A DNA stretch of 24,566 nucleotides from DATGKK01 sp035294725 (GTDB lineage: Bacteria; Actinomycetota; Acidimicrobiia; Acidimicrobiales; Bog-793). Below the pieces are notes generated by a model, which was given only the letters and a program-made list of their open reading frames with translations, made no database searches and was not told where the DNA came from. Location of the stretch: the NCBI GenBank assembly GCA_035294725.1, contig DATGKK010000014.1, forward strand, positions 1 to 24,566, given 5' to 3'. This document shows, piece by piece, positions 7,543 to 15,500 of the stretch. The stretch's first letter is position 1; each line of letters opens with the position of its first letter. The position numbers were made by a program, and so were the translations under genes.

Positions 7543-9336
7543 ATGCCTCCGACGAGCAATCGCAAGCTTCTCGAATGGGTCGACGAGGTCGCAGCGCTGA
7601 CCCGCCCCGACCGCGTGGAGTGGTGCGACGGCTCGGCCGAGGAGTACGACCGCCTCTGCCAGCTCCTCGTCGACCAGGGGACCTTCACCCGCCTTGCGGA
7701 CGCGAAGCGGCCCAACAGCTACTGGGCCCGCTCCGACGTGCGCGACGTCGCACGCGTCGAGAGCCGCACCTACGTGGCCTCGGCCAAGCAGGAGGACGCC
7801 GGCCCGAACAACAACTGGATGGACCCCCACGAGCTGCGCGAGACGCTCACCGGGCTGTTCCGGGGATGCATGCGCGGTCGCACGATGTACGTCGTCCCCT
7901 TCTCGATGGGGCCGCTCGGCTCGCCGATCGCCCACATCGGGGTGGAGGTGACGGACTCCCCCTACGTGGCGGTGAGCCTGCGGATCATGACCCGCATGGG
8001 GGCCGGTGCGCTCGAGGTGCTCGGCGAGGAGGGCGAGTTCGTGCCCTGCCTCCACTCGGTCGGCGTCCCGCTCGAAGAGGGGGAGGCGGACGTGCCCTGG
8101 CCGTGCAACCCGGAGAACCTCTACATCGCCCATTTCCCAGAGACCCGGGAGATCTGGTCCTTCGGCTCTGGCTACGGGGGCAACGCCCTTCTCGGCAAGA
8201 AGTGCTTCGCTCTTCGCATCGCCTCGGTGATGGCCCGAGACGAGGGGTGGCTCGCCGAGCACATGCTCATCGTGAAGCTCACCTCCCCCGACGGTGAGGT
8301 GCGCTACGTCACCGGGGCGTTCCCGTCTGCCTGCGGCAAGACCAACCTCGCCATGCTCATCCCGACGATGCCCGGGTGGAAGGTCGAGACGATCGGCGAC
8401 GACATCTGCTGGATGAAGCTCGGGCGAGACGGCCGCCTCTACGCGATCAACCCCGAGGCGGGCTTTTTCGGGGTGGCTCCGGGCACCAGCATGGAGACGA
8501 ACCCGAACGCCATCTTGACGCTCGCCGCCAACTGCATCTTCACCAACACCGCCTACACCGACGACGGCGACGTGTGGTGGGAGGGGCTCACCGACACACC
8601 GCCGGACCACTGCACGAGCTGGACCGGCGAGGAGTGGACCCCGGCCTCGGGCAAGCCGGCGGCCCACCCGAACTCCCGCTTCACGGCCCCGGCAAGCCAG
8701 GACCCCGCCATCGCCCCCGAGTGGGAGGACCCGGCCGGGGTCCCGATCTCGGCGATCCTGTTCGGCGGCCGGCGTGCCTCGGTCGTGCCGCTCGTGCACG
8801 AGAGCTTCGACTGGAGCCACGGCGTCTTCCTCGGCTCGATCATGGCCTCGGAGACGACGGCCGCCGCCGCGGGGGCCGTCGGCAAGCTCCGCCGGGACCC
8901 GTTCGCGATGCTGCCGTTCTGCGGCTACAACATGGCGGACTACTGGGGCCACTGGCTCTCGTTCGCGGAGCGCACCGACCCCTCCAAGCTCCCGCGCATC
9001 TTCTACGTCAACTGGTTCCGCAAGTCGGCCGACGGCCGCTACCTCTGGCCGGGCTTCGGCGAGAACTCCCGCGTCCTCGAGTGGGTGTTCGAGCGGTGCG
9101 CGGGCCGGGGCGAGGCGGTGGAGAGCCCGATCGGCTACCTGCCGGCCGAAGGGGCGATCCCCCTCGACGGCCTCGACGTCCCGGGCGAGGACATGGCCGA
9201 GCTGCTGAAGGTGGACGTCGAGGAGTGGCGGGCGGAGCTCGCCCTCATCGAGGAGTACTACGCCACCTTCGGCGACCGGCTGCCCGAGACGCTGCGCGCC
9301 GAGCTCGGGGCCCTCGCCGCACGCCTCGGCGGCTGA
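7543..9336 (+). CDS. pckG: Phosphoenolpyruvate carboxykinase (GTP)
   Basis: This enzyme converts oxaloacetate and GTP to phosphoenolpyruvate, GDP and CO2, the entry step of gluconeogenesis. The 597-residue product is full length for the GTP class. Visible motifs are RTYVASAKQEDAGPNNNWMDP-type substrate loop near 86, the kinase-1a P-loop FPSACGKTN (260-268) with the reactive Cys264 and Lys266, the kinase-2 region IGDDICWMK, EAGFFGVAPGTS, and the guanine/metal region FGGRR followed by VHESFDWSHG. The ATG at 7543 has a GGAGAAAGGA ribosome-binding site. It is monocistronic, divergent from thiL and convergent with the MFS gene. The GTP-dependent form is typical of actinobacteria. Confidence 0.98.
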   Translation: MPPTSNRKLLEWVDEVAALTRPDRVEWCDGSAEEYDRLCQLLVDQGTFTRLADAKRPNSYWARSDVRDVARVESRTYVASAKQEDAGPNNNWMDPHELRETLTGLFRGCMRGRTMYVVPFSMGPLGSPIAHIGVEVTDSPYVAVSLRIMTRMGAGALEVLGEEGEFVPCLHSVGVPLEEGEADVPWPCNPENLYIAHFPETREIWSFGSGYGGNALLGKKCFALRIASVMARDEGWLAEHMLIVKLTSPDGEVRYVTGAFPSACGKTNLAMLIPTMPGWKVETIGDDICWMKLGRDGRLYAINPEAGFFGVAPGTSMETNPNAILTLAANCIFTNTAYTDDGDVWWEGLTDTPPDHCTSWTGEEWTPASGKPAAHPNSRFTAPASQDPAIAPEWEDPAGVPISAILFGGRRASVVPLVHESFDWSHGVFLGSIMASETTAAAAGAVGKLRRDPFAMLPFCGYNMADYWGHWLSFAERTDPSKLPRIFYVNWFRKSADGRYLWPGFGENSRVLEWVFERCAGRGEAVESPIGYLPAEGAIPLDGLDVPGEDMAELLKVDVEEWRAELALIEEYYATFGDRLPETLRAELGALAARLGG

Positions 9337-9347
9337 ACCGCCGCGCG

Positions 9348-9361
9348 GGCGCTTCAGCGCC
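9348..9361. terminator. Small hairpin between pckG and the convergent transporter gene
   Basis: GGCGC and GCGCC pair around a TTCA loop, 11 bases after the pckG stop and 17 bases from the stop of the opposing transporter gene. The five-pair stem without a U-tract is a weak candidate for a shared terminator. Confidence 0.3.
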
Positions 9362-9378
9362 GCCGCTCGGAGTCAACC

Positions 9379-10920
9379 TCAGGGCGCCGGCTGCTCGCTC
9401 ACCACGCGACCGGCCCGGCGGCTCCGGGCGCGCCCGAGCGGGGGCGATCCGCCGTCGGCGGCGCTCTGGCGCCCGAACGAGCGGCGGAGCGAGAAGTGGA
9501 ACACGGCGGCGACGCCGCAGGCGGTCGCGATGAGGATGTCGCCGGCGCGCAACGAGAAGCCGATGAGCACGGCCACGACGGCGCAGACCACCCAGGCGAG
9601 CTGGAGCTGGGTCTCAAAGCGGGCGAACGCCCTCCCGAGGGCAGCCGGCGGGACGTAGCGCTGGGCGATCGAGTCGAAGGCCGGCTTCCCGCAGGTCGAG
9701 CCGAAGGCGACGACGAGGGCGAGGAGCGGCTGGACGTCGATCGAGCCGCCCCAGCCGGTGAGCAGGCCGATGGCCGCCACGGCGAGGAGCGCCGCCGCGA
9801 TGATCTGCTGCTCGCCGAGGTTCCTGCGCAGGGCCGGCACCGACATGGAGCCGAGCAGCCCTCCGATGCCGCTCGCGACGAGAAGGAGGCCGTACCACCA
9901 GGTCGGAGCGCGAAGTGCCCTCAACCCGAAGGCGAGGAAGAAGGTCATGAAACCGAATGCGCCGCGCAGCACGGTCATCGCGAGGAGGGCGACGGTGACC
10001 TGCGGCACGAACAGCGGAAGACCAAGCCGCTGCCGCTCTGCCTTCACGTCGAGCCGGCTCTGCCCGGCGAGGGCGGCGCGCACGCGCCCGCCCGCGCTCT
10101 GCTTGGCAGCTCCGTCCGGCGCCTCGTCGCCCGGCCCGGCAGCGATGGCCGAGAGGGAGCGCTTCCCGTAGATGAGACCACCCGGCCCCCCGGGCAGAGG
10201 CTCGGGAGGCGGGAGCGGAGCGGGCCGGGGCGGGCCGTGCATCGGGCGACCGTCCCCGGTCGTCCCGACCGGCTGGAGCGGTCCCGGCACCGTCCGGGTC
10301 CTCGGGAGCCGGGCGGCTCCGACGGCGGCCGCGGCGAACACGACGAAGTCGAGCCGGAGCACCCAGGGGGCGCCGAGCTGGAGGACGGCGATGCCGATCG
10401 GCGAGACGGCAAACCCCGCGACCGCCGCGATGACCGCGAGCTTGGCGTTCGCGGAGGCGAGGTCGTCCTCCCCGTTCGTCATCGTGGGGATCACCGCCGC
10501 CTTGCTCACGAGGTAGAGCTTGGAGAGCACGAGGATCCCGAATGCCTCGGGGAACAGCAGGAGTCCTTTGAGGTTGCTCGCCATCGAGAGCGCGAGCACG
10601 GCGCTCCCGCCGCTCGCGACGGCGATGCTCGCCCGCCGGGCCGTCGTGCCGCGGTCGATGAGGGGGCTCAGGGCCGGCGCCACGACGGCGAAGGGTGCGA
10701 TCGTGAGCAGGAGATAGAGGAGGACCTTCTCCTTCGAGGCGTGCGGCGAGACGTCGAAGAACAGCGAGCCCGCGAGCGAGATGGTGACAAGGGTCGAGCC
10801 CGAGGAGAACACCGTGTGGACGAGAGCGAGGCGGCCGAAGGGCTGTGACTGGTCGAGCAGGTCGGCGAGCGCACCGTGCAGCATCCGGGTGAGCCTGCCG
10901 AGTCGCCCGCTCTGCGTCAC
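9379..10920 (-). CDS. MFS-type multi-pass membrane transporter
   Basis: A protein of about 513 residues with two blocks of hydrophobic helices separated by a roughly 90-residue cytoplasmic loop rich in Pro, Gly and charged residues (PPRPAPLPPPEPLPGG). Two bundles of about five to six helices around a long central loop is the major facilitator layout. Features such as SPLIDRG after an early helix and FGSTCGKPAFDSIAQRYVPP in the second half match actinobacterial MFS proteins of unknown substrate. I prefer GTG at 10920 because TACCAT (10932-10927) lies six bases upstream, which fits a leaderless transcript. A longer reading from GTG at 10950 (523 residues) is possible. Substrate cannot be read from the sequence. 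Confidence 0.8.
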   Translation of the reverse strand: MTQSGRLGRLTRMLHGALADLLDQSQPFGRLALVHTVFSSGSTLVTISLAGSLFFDVSPHASKEKVLLYLLLTIAPFAVVAPALSPLIDRGTTARRASIAVASGGSAVLALSMASNLKGLLLFPEAFGILVLSKLYLVSKAAVIPTMTNGEDDLASANAKLAVIAAVAGFAVSPIGIAVLQLGAPWVLRLDFVVFAAAAVGAARLPRTRTVPGPLQPVGTTGDGRPMHGPPRPAPLPPPEPLPGGPGGLIYGKRSLSAIAAGPGDEAPDGAAKQSAGGRVRAALAGQSRLDVKAERQRLGLPLFVPQVTVALLAMTVLRGAFGFMTFFLAFGLRALRAPTWWYGLLLVASGIGGLLGSMSVPALRRNLGEQQIIAAALLAVAAIGLLTGWGGSIDVQPLLALVVAFGSTCGKPAFDSIAQRYVPPAALGRAFARFETQLQLAWVVCAVVAVLIGFSLRAGDILIATACGVAAVFHFSLRRSFGRQSAADGGSPPLGRARSRRAGRVVSEQPAP

Positions 10921-10926
10921 TCCGTC

Positions 10927-10956
10927 ATGGTAGGGGGTGGGTGCGGCCACTACGAT
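10927..10956. promoter_or_regulatory. Back-to-back -10 elements for the transporter and RAM-domain genes
   Basis: TACCAT on the minus strand (10932-10927) lies six bases before the preferred transporter start. TACGAT on the plus strand (10951-10956) lies 30 bases before the RAM-domain GTG, whose GGAGG ribosome-binding site is at 10977-10981. The -35 region of each promoter would overlap the other promoter, so they may compete. No good -35 hexamer is visible on either strand. Confidence 0.4.
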
Positions 10957-10986
10957 GCCGGGAACCGAGCGAGCGAGGAGGTCCGA

Positions 10987-11223
10987 GTGTCCGTGCGGGC
11001 GTACGTGCTCATCCAGACCGAAGTGGGAAAGGCGGCCTCCGTCGCGAGCAAGGTCGGAGAGATCCCCGGCGTCGTGCTCGCCGAGGACGTCACCGGCCCC
11101 TATGACGTGATCGTGCAGGCCGAGGCCGAGTCCGTCGACGACCTCGGGAAGATGGTCGTGAGCCGGGTCCAGCTGATCGAGGGGATCACCCGGACCCTCA
11201 CCTGCCCGGTGGTCCGCCTCTGA
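10987..11223 (+). CDS. Stand-alone Lrp/AsnC ligand-binding (RAM) domain protein
   Basis: A 78-residue protein consisting only of the regulation-of-amino-acid-metabolism domain of Lrp/AsnC regulators: RAYVLIQTEVGKAASVASKV, then GPYDVIVQAEAESVDDL and a final strand TRTLTCPVV. The DNA-binding helix-turn-helix is absent; this is a known stand-alone form, common in actinobacteria, not a truncation. RAM domains form beta-alpha-beta dimers that bind small effectors such as amino acids, but no target is known for this type. The start is GTG at 10987 with GGAGG six bases before it. The gene is monocistronic and convergent with sufC (27-base gap). Confidence 0.88.
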   Translation: MSVRAYVLIQTEVGKAASVASKVGEIPGVVLAEDVTGPYDVIVQAEAESVDDLGKMVVSRVQLIEGITRTLTCPVVRL

Positions 11224-11250
11224 GGGCGCCGGCGGCGCGCGACTGAGTCG

Positions 11251-12048
11251 TCAGCGCCCGAGCGGGTCGGCGAACGGATCCCCTCCGGCGGTCTCGGTGT
11301 CGCGGCCGTCAGGCTGCGCCCGGTAGCCGGCGTACCCCGTCGCCTCGAGCTCGGCGGCGAGCTCAGGGCCGCCCGAGCGGACGATCCGGCCCTCCGAGAG
11401 CACGTGAACGACGTCAGGCTGGAGCTCTTCGAGGAGCCGCCGGTAGTGGGTGATCGCGACGACGCCGAGCGGGGGCTCGGACTCGCCGAGCGCCGCCTCG
11501 ACCCTCCGGGCGACCTGGCGCAGGGCGTCGACGTCGAGGCCGGAGTCGAGCTCGTCGAGCACGGCGAAACGGGGTCGGAGGATGGCGAGCTGCAGCGTCT
11601 CGTTGCGCTTCTTCTCGCCACCGGAGAGGTCGACGTTCATCGGTCGCGAGAGCAGTCCCGGCGGGAGGCCGACTCGCTCTGCCTCGAGTGACATCTGCCC
11701 GTCGAGGTCGGCCGTCGAGCGGCCGGCCGCCTCGAGCGCCTCGCGGAGGGCATCGACGACCGGCACGCCCGGCACCTCGATCGGGTACTGGAACGCGAGG
11801 AACAGGCCGCGGCGCGCCCTCTCGTCGACCGGGCGGCCGAGCAGCTCCTCGCCGTCGATCGTGACCGAGCCGCCGAGGACGTCGTAGCCGGGCCGGCCCA
11901 TGAGGACATGGGCGAGCGTCGACTTCCCGGAACCGTTCGGTCCCATCACGGCGTGGGTCTCGCCGCTTCGCACCTCGAGGTCGACGCCGCGGAGGATCTC
12001 CCGGCCACCGACGGCCGCCCTCAGGCCCTCGATCCGCAGCACGCTCAT
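11251..12048 (-). CDS. sufC: Fe-S cluster assembly ATPase SufC
   Basis: SufC is the ABC-type ATPase of the SufBCD scaffold that builds iron-sulfur clusters in the cytosol. The 265-residue product shows Walker A GPNGSGKST (36-44), the Q-loop FQYPIEVPGV, the SufC-type signature LSGGEKKRNE (141-150), Walker B FAVLDELDSGLD (161-172) and the switch His in VVAITHYRRLL. The final 25 residues (AQPDGRDTETAGGDPFADPL) are a hydrophilic extension. The ATG overlaps the ferredoxin stop (ATGA) and has a GGAG six bases upstream. The usual next genes, sufS and sufU, are not downstream; a convergent RAM-domain gene is found instead. Confidence 0.97.
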   Translation of the reverse strand: MSVLRIEGLRAAVGGREILRGVDLEVRSGETHAVMGPNGSGKSTLAHVLMGRPGYDVLGGSVTIDGEELLGRPVDERARRGLFLAFQYPIEVPGVPVVDALREALEAAGRSTADLDGQMSLEAERVGLPPGLLSRPMNVDLSGGEKKRNETLQLAILRPRFAVLDELDSGLDVDALRQVARRVEAALGESEPPLGVVAITHYRRLLEELQPDVVHVLSEGRIVRSGGPELAAELEATGYAGYRAQPDGRDTETAGGDPFADPLGR

Positions 12049-12359
12049 GGCAGCTCCACGAACACGTCGCCGCCCTCGACGGCGACGGGGACGACGGCGA
12101 CCGGGCGAGTCGCCGGCAGGCTCTGCGGCTCGCCGTCGATGAGCGAGAACGTGCTCCCGTGGCGGAGGCACTCGATCTCGCACTCGTCGACGAGGACCTC
12201 TCCCTCCGAGAGCGGGTAGTCCTCGTGGGAGCAGTTGTCCACCACGGCGTGGTACCCGTCGTGGCACCGGACGAGGGCGATGGCGGTGCCGTTCGCCTCG
12301 ACGCGGCGGACTGATCCCACCTCGAGCTCCTCGGCTCCGCAGACGCGGACCCGGCTCAT
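12045..12359 (-). CDS. Rieske-type [2Fe-2S] ferredoxin of the suf operon
   Basis: A 104-residue Rieske protein with the two cluster-binding boxes C-x-H (Cys43-Ser-His45) and C-x2-H (Cys64-Leu-Arg-His67), separated by 18 residues, and no membrane anchor. This kind of small soluble Rieske ferredoxin, often annotated as a non-heme oxygenase ferredoxin subunit, lies between sufD and sufC in many actinobacteria, including Streptomyces. Its place suggests that it supplies electrons to, or accepts clusters from, the Suf scaffold rather than serving an oxygenase; that role is inference. It overlaps sufD and sufC by ATGA at each end, so it is translationally coupled to both. Confidence 0.93.
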   Translation of the reverse strand: MSRVRVCGAEELEVGSVRRVEANGTAIALVRCHDGYHAVVDNCSHEDYPLSEGEVLVDECEIECLRHGSTFSLIDGEPQSLPATRPVAVVPVAVEGGDVFVELP

Positions 12360-13738
12360 CTCCGGGGCTCCTCGGTCACGCGCTGGACGCGACCGCGAAC
12401 CTGGGCGGCGACGTGGTCGCGGACGGCCGGATCTGCCCGCTCGAGGAGCTCCCCGAAGAAGCCGAGGAGGATGAGGCGCTCGGCAACCCGGCCCGGGATC
12501 CCTCGCGACTCGAGGTAGAACCGGTGCTCGGCGTCGATCGGCCCGACGGCGGAGGCGTGGCTGCAGCGGACGTCGTTCTCCTGGATGTCGAGGTTCGGGA
12601 CCGAGTCCGCATGGGCGCCCTCGGAGAGCACGAGATTGCGGTTCGTCTGGAAGGCGTTCGACCCTCGCGCCCCCCTCCGCATGCGGATCATGCCGCTGTA
12701 GACCGAGCGGGCCACGTCGGCGACGGCCCCCTTGAACACGAGGTCGCTCGTCGTCCGAGGCGCGGCGTGCTCCTGGAGAGTGCGGAAGTCGTGGATCTGG
12801 GTGCCGTCTCCGAGGTAGGCGGCGAGCAGCTCGGCGCTCCCGCCCTGGCCCTCGAGGACAGAGTCGGTCCGCACCCGCGCGTACTCGCCGCCGAGCGAGG
12901 CGGTGAACCACCGGAGCGTCGCGTCCCGGCCGGCGGCGGCGAAGCCGTGGGCGAGCTGCCAGGTGCTCCGGCCGAGCTGTTGCACCGCCGAATAGGACAG
13001 GCGGGCGCCGTCGCCGATCGTGAGCTCGGTGACGGGGAGCGCGAGGAGAGCGCCCTCGCCGGAGACGAACAGCTCGATCACGCTCGCCCCGGCACCCTCG
13101 GAAAGGTGGACGACCGTGCGGGGGAAGACGGCCGGGCCGGTCGAGGTGCCGGAGTGGTGCGGCGCCAGCATGTTCACGATCACGAGCGGCCGGGCCAGCT
13201 CGACCCCGCGCGGGACCGTGAGCAGGACCGGGTCGGCTGAAAAGGCCTCGGCGAGGTGATCGACCCCGTCGGCGTCGTCCTCGCCGGGACGCGAGCGTGC
13301 CGCCCCGACGAGCTCCTCGCCGCGCTGGGCAGCCGAGGCCGCCCCGAGCCAGACGCCTGACCGCTCGCTCTCCTCGGCCAGATCGGCCTCGACGAGCTGG
13401 CCGTCGAGGGTGAGCACGAGCCCGCTCCGCTCCCCGATGCGGTCGATGAGGGCGTGGGCGACGGAGGGAAGCGGCGGCATCACCGGGGGGGCCGGCAGGG
13501 CCGGCGCCGGCGAGAAGCGGCCGAGGTCGAGGTCGCCGATCCGGCCGTAGCGCCAGATCTCCTCCTCCCCGCTCGGGAGCCCCGCTGCCCGGTACCGCTC
13601 GGCGGCCTCGCTGCGCCGCTCGCGCAGCCAGCCGGGTCCGCCAAGGGCCAGGGCGGCCTCGGGCGAGAATGCGTCGTCGCGTTGCTCAACGCTGCTCAGC
13701 GCGTGACAGCTCCTTCGTGAGTGGGTCAACGGGCGCAC
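12356..13738 (-). CDS. sufD: Fe-S cluster assembly scaffold protein SufD
   Basis: About 450-460 residues. The C-terminal two thirds is the SufB/SufD beta-helix: FPRTVVHLSEGAGASVIELF, FRTLQEHAAPRTTSDLVFKG, SVYSGMIRMRRGARGSNAFQ, LDIQENDVRCSHASAVGPID, then FYLESRGIP and the final helices. SufD pairs with SufB in the SufBC2D complex and is needed for iron entry in E. coli. The start is uncertain. GTG at 13738 and TTG at 13729 lie before an AGGAG (13714-13710), while the only codon properly placed after that AGGAG is a CTG (13699). I give the longest form. It follows the HIT-like gene by 30 bases on the same strand and overlaps the ferredoxin gene. Confidence 0.94.
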   Translation of the reverse strand: MRPLTHSRRSCHALSSVEQRDDAFSPEAALALGGPGWLRERRSEAAERYRAAGLPSGEEEIWRYGRIGDLDLGRFSPAPALPAPPVMPPLPSVAHALIDRIGERSGLVLTLDGQLVEADLAEESERSGVWLGAASAAQRGEELVGAARSRPGEDDADGVDHLAEAFSADPVLLTVPRGVELARPLVIVNMLAPHHSGTSTGPAVFPRTVVHLSEGAGASVIELFVSGEGALLALPVTELTIGDGARLSYSAVQQLGRSTWQLAHGFAAAGRDATLRWFTASLGGEYARVRTDSVLEGQGGSAELLAAYLGDGTQIHDFRTLQEHAAPRTTSDLVFKGAVADVARSVYSGMIRMRRGARGSNAFQTNRNLVLSEGAHADSVPNLDIQENDVRCSHASAVGPIDAEHRFYLESRGIPGRVAERLILLGFFGELLERADPAVRDHVAAQVRGRVQRVTEEPRR

Positions 13739-13768
13739 GCCCCGCCGCGGCCCGGCGAGCGGTGCATC

Positions 13769-14068
13769 CTACCGGGACCGGCGCCACCACCATCCCTCGT
13801 CCCGGGCATGGGCGTGGAAATGGTCCGGGATCTGCCGCATCACCCGGTCGATCGCAAAGGGACGATCACCGAAGCGCTCCCTTGCCACCTCGTCGAGCCG
13901 GGCGAGCATGTGCTCCTCCTCGCCGGCCGGCGGGGCGGCGCCGTGGTGGCGCCACACCACCATCGGCACCTCGCAGACCTCACAGTCGGCAATCCAGCAG
14001 GTGTCGTCCTCGTAGTACCACGCCGTCATCCGGGCGGCCTCGCACAGGTCGCAGCCGCTCGCGGTCAC
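13769..14068 (-). CDS. Small HIT-like Cys/His protein upstream of sufD
   Basis: A 99-residue protein I cannot assign to a named family. It starts with CDLC (6-9), has WYYEDDTCWIADCEVC (17-32) and ends with IPDHFHAHARDEGWWW. The HFHAH (83-87) matches the H-phi-H-phi-H core of histidine-triad (HIT) nucleotide hydrolases, and CxxC near the N-terminus followed by 'YEDD' is also HIT-like, but the protein is shorter than normal HIT proteins and lacks their Asn and Gly-rich strand. I chose GTG at 14068 because GGAGG lies eight bases upstream; a GTG at 14077 would overlap that site. It precedes sufD by 30 bases and may be co-transcribed with it. Paired cysteines suggest zinc; function is unknown. Confidence 0.78.
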   Translation of the reverse strand: MTASGCDLCEAARMTAWYYEDDTCWIADCEVCEVPMVVWRHHGAAPPAGEEEHMLARLDEVARERFGDRPFAIDRVMRQIPDHFHAHARDEGWWWRRSR

Positions 14069-14110
14069 CCTTTCCACCTCCTCGGACGCGCCTGCGTGCT
14101 CACGGCAGCG

Positions 14111-14120
14111 AAACTACGGT
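14111..14120. promoter_or_regulatory. Overlapping divergent -10 elements, HIT-like/suf unit and crotonase
   Basis: AAACTACGGT gives TACGGT on the plus strand (14115-14120), 10 bases before the crotonase ATG, implying a nearly leaderless transcript. It also gives TAGTTT on the minus strand (14116-14111), about 43 bases before the HIT-like GTG. No clear -35 is seen. Called by eye. Confidence 0.35.
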
Positions 14121-14130
14121 GGCGGGCACC

Positions 14131-14988
14131 ATGACCGACACCGTCTCACACGATCCGTCCGGCTACAGCGTCCTGTCGATCGAGCGCGAGGGCCACGTCG
14201 CGACGGTGTTCCTCGACCGCCCCGAGAAGCGCAACGCCATGGGCATGCCCTTTTTCGCAGAGCTGCCACGGGCGATGGCGGAGCTCGGCGGGGACCGGGA
14301 GATCAGGGCGATCGTGATCGCGGCACGAGGGCCCCACTTCTGCGTCGGGCTCGACTTGAGCACATTGGCCGAGGTGGGTGCCGGTGGCGGTGGTGCCGCC
14401 GAGCGAGAGCCCTCGCCGGCCGAGATCGGTCGGAGGACCCACGCCGACGTGCTGCGCCTCCAGGCCGCCATCAGCTCGGCGGCCGACTGCCCGAAGCCGG
14501 TCGTCGCCGCCGTGCACGGCTACTGCATCGGGGGCGGCATCGACCTCATCACCTCCTGCGACATCCGCGTCTGTGCCGCCGACGCCGTGTTCTCGGTCCG
14601 CGAGACCAAGGTCGCGATCGTGGCCGACATCGGCACACTCGCCCGCCTCCCCCTCGTGCTGCCGATGGGTCACGTGGCCGAGCTCGTCTACACGGGCAAG
14701 GACATCGACGCCGGTCGCGCCGAGCGGATCGGGCTCGTCAACCACGTCTTCCCCGACGCCGCCGCCGCCCTCGAGGGAGCGCGGGCGATTGCGTCGGAGA
14801 TCGCTGCCAACTCCCCCATCGCCGTCGAGGGCTCGAAGGCGGTCCTCTCGGAGGGCTACCGGGCGCGTGTCGAGGCATCGCAGCGGTACGTCGCGGCCTG
14901 GAACGCCGGCCAGCTCCGCTCCCACGACCTCACCGAGGCCGTCACCGCCTTCTTCGAGCGGCGGACCCCGCGCTTCGAGGGCCGTTGA
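14131..14988 (+). CDS. Crotonase-family protein, dienoyl-CoA isomerase-like
   Basis: A 285-residue enoyl-CoA hydratase/isomerase family protein. The oxyanion-hole segments are RNAMGMPFF and RGPHFCVGLDL at the N-terminal side and AVHGYCIGGGIDL (127-139) at the active site. Three acidic residues, Asp138, Glu158 and Asp166, occur with spacings of 20 and 8, the same as Asp176, Glu196 and Asp204 of rat delta3,5-delta2,4-dienoyl-CoA isomerase (ECH1). The surrounding text (SCDIRVCAADAVFSV, VADIGTLARLP) also matches that subgroup. The likely reaction is therefore shifting of conjugated double bases in unsaturated fatty acyl-CoAs during beta-oxidation. The ATG at 14131 lies just after a TACGGT -10, suggesting a leaderless message. 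It overlaps the following GNAT gene (TTGA). Confidence 0.92.
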   Translation: MTDTVSHDPSGYSVLSIEREGHVATVFLDRPEKRNAMGMPFFAELPRAMAELGGDREIRAIVIAARGPHFCVGLDLSTLAEVGAGGGGAAEREPSPAEIGRRTHADVLRLQAAISSAADCPKPVVAAVHGYCIGGGIDLITSCDIRVCAADAVFSVRETKVAIVADIGTLARLPLVLPMGHVAELVYTGKDIDAGRAERIGLVNHVFPDAAAALEGARAIASEIAANSPIAVEGSKAVLSEGYRARVEASQRYVAAWNAGQLRSHDLTEAVTAFFERRTPRFEGR

Positions 14989-15500
14989 CCGGCTCCTCGG
15001 TGCCCGAGATCCGGCTCGTCCGGCCCGCCGAGCACGAGGAGGCGGGCGCCGTCGTGCTCTCTGCCTACCACGCCCTGCCGGGCGACCACTCGTCCCCGGG
15101 CTACGACCTCGTGCTCCGCGACGTCGCCCGCCGGGCGCAAGAGGCGGAGGTCTACGTCGCGGTGGCCGGCCCTCCGGCCGGTGGGGGCGTCCTCGGCTGC
15201 GTCACCTTCGTCCCCGACATGATGTCGCCGTGGGCCGAGATGGTCGAGCCCAGCGAGTCGGCGGTCCGGATGCTCGCCGTCGACCCCGCGGCGCAGGGCC
15301 GCGGCATCGGGAGGGCACTGCTCGAGCGGTGCATCGCTCGGGGGCGCGAGCTCGGGAGCGCGGCGCTCTTCCTCCACTCCACGCCGTGGATGGTGGTGGC
15401 GCACGGGCTCTACGAGCGGTCCGGCTTCGTCCGGGTGCCCGAGCGGGACTGGCTGCCCGTCCCGGAGGTGCCGCTCCTCGCCTACCGGCTCGAGCTGTGA
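14985..15500 (+). CDS. GNAT-family N-acetyltransferase
   Basis: A 171-residue single-domain GNAT protein. Motif A is RMLAVDPAAQGRGIGRALLE, where QGRGIG is the acetyl-CoA pyrophosphate loop. It is followed by the LFLHSTPWMVVAHGLYERSGF segment that includes the family's Tyr-x2-xGF near the end. The start is TTG at 14985, overlapping the crotonase stop, with GAGGG five bases upstream, so it is translationally coupled. The acyl acceptor cannot be deduced; pairing with an acyl-CoA enzyme could be incidental. It is convergent with the Cys-rich gene. Confidence 0.9.
   Translation: MTGSSVPEIRLVRPAEHEEAGAVVLSAYHALPGDHSSPGYDLVLRDVARRAQEAEVYVAVAGPPAGGGVLGCVTFVPDMMSPWAEMVEPSESAVRMLAVDPAAQGRGIGRALLERCIARGRELGSAALFLHSTPWMVVAHGLYERSGFVRVPERDWLPVPEVPLLAYRLEL

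Noticed and set aside
7375..8952. A long minus-strand open frame opposite pckG
   Set aside because: Antisense shadow with His/Arg/Val-rich biased composition and no motif; pckG is fully supported on the plus strand.
10987..11223. Truncated Lrp/AsnC regulator (pseudogene)
   Set aside because: The domain is complete, with its own start and ribosome-binding site. Stand-alone RAM proteins of this size are a known type in actinobacteria.
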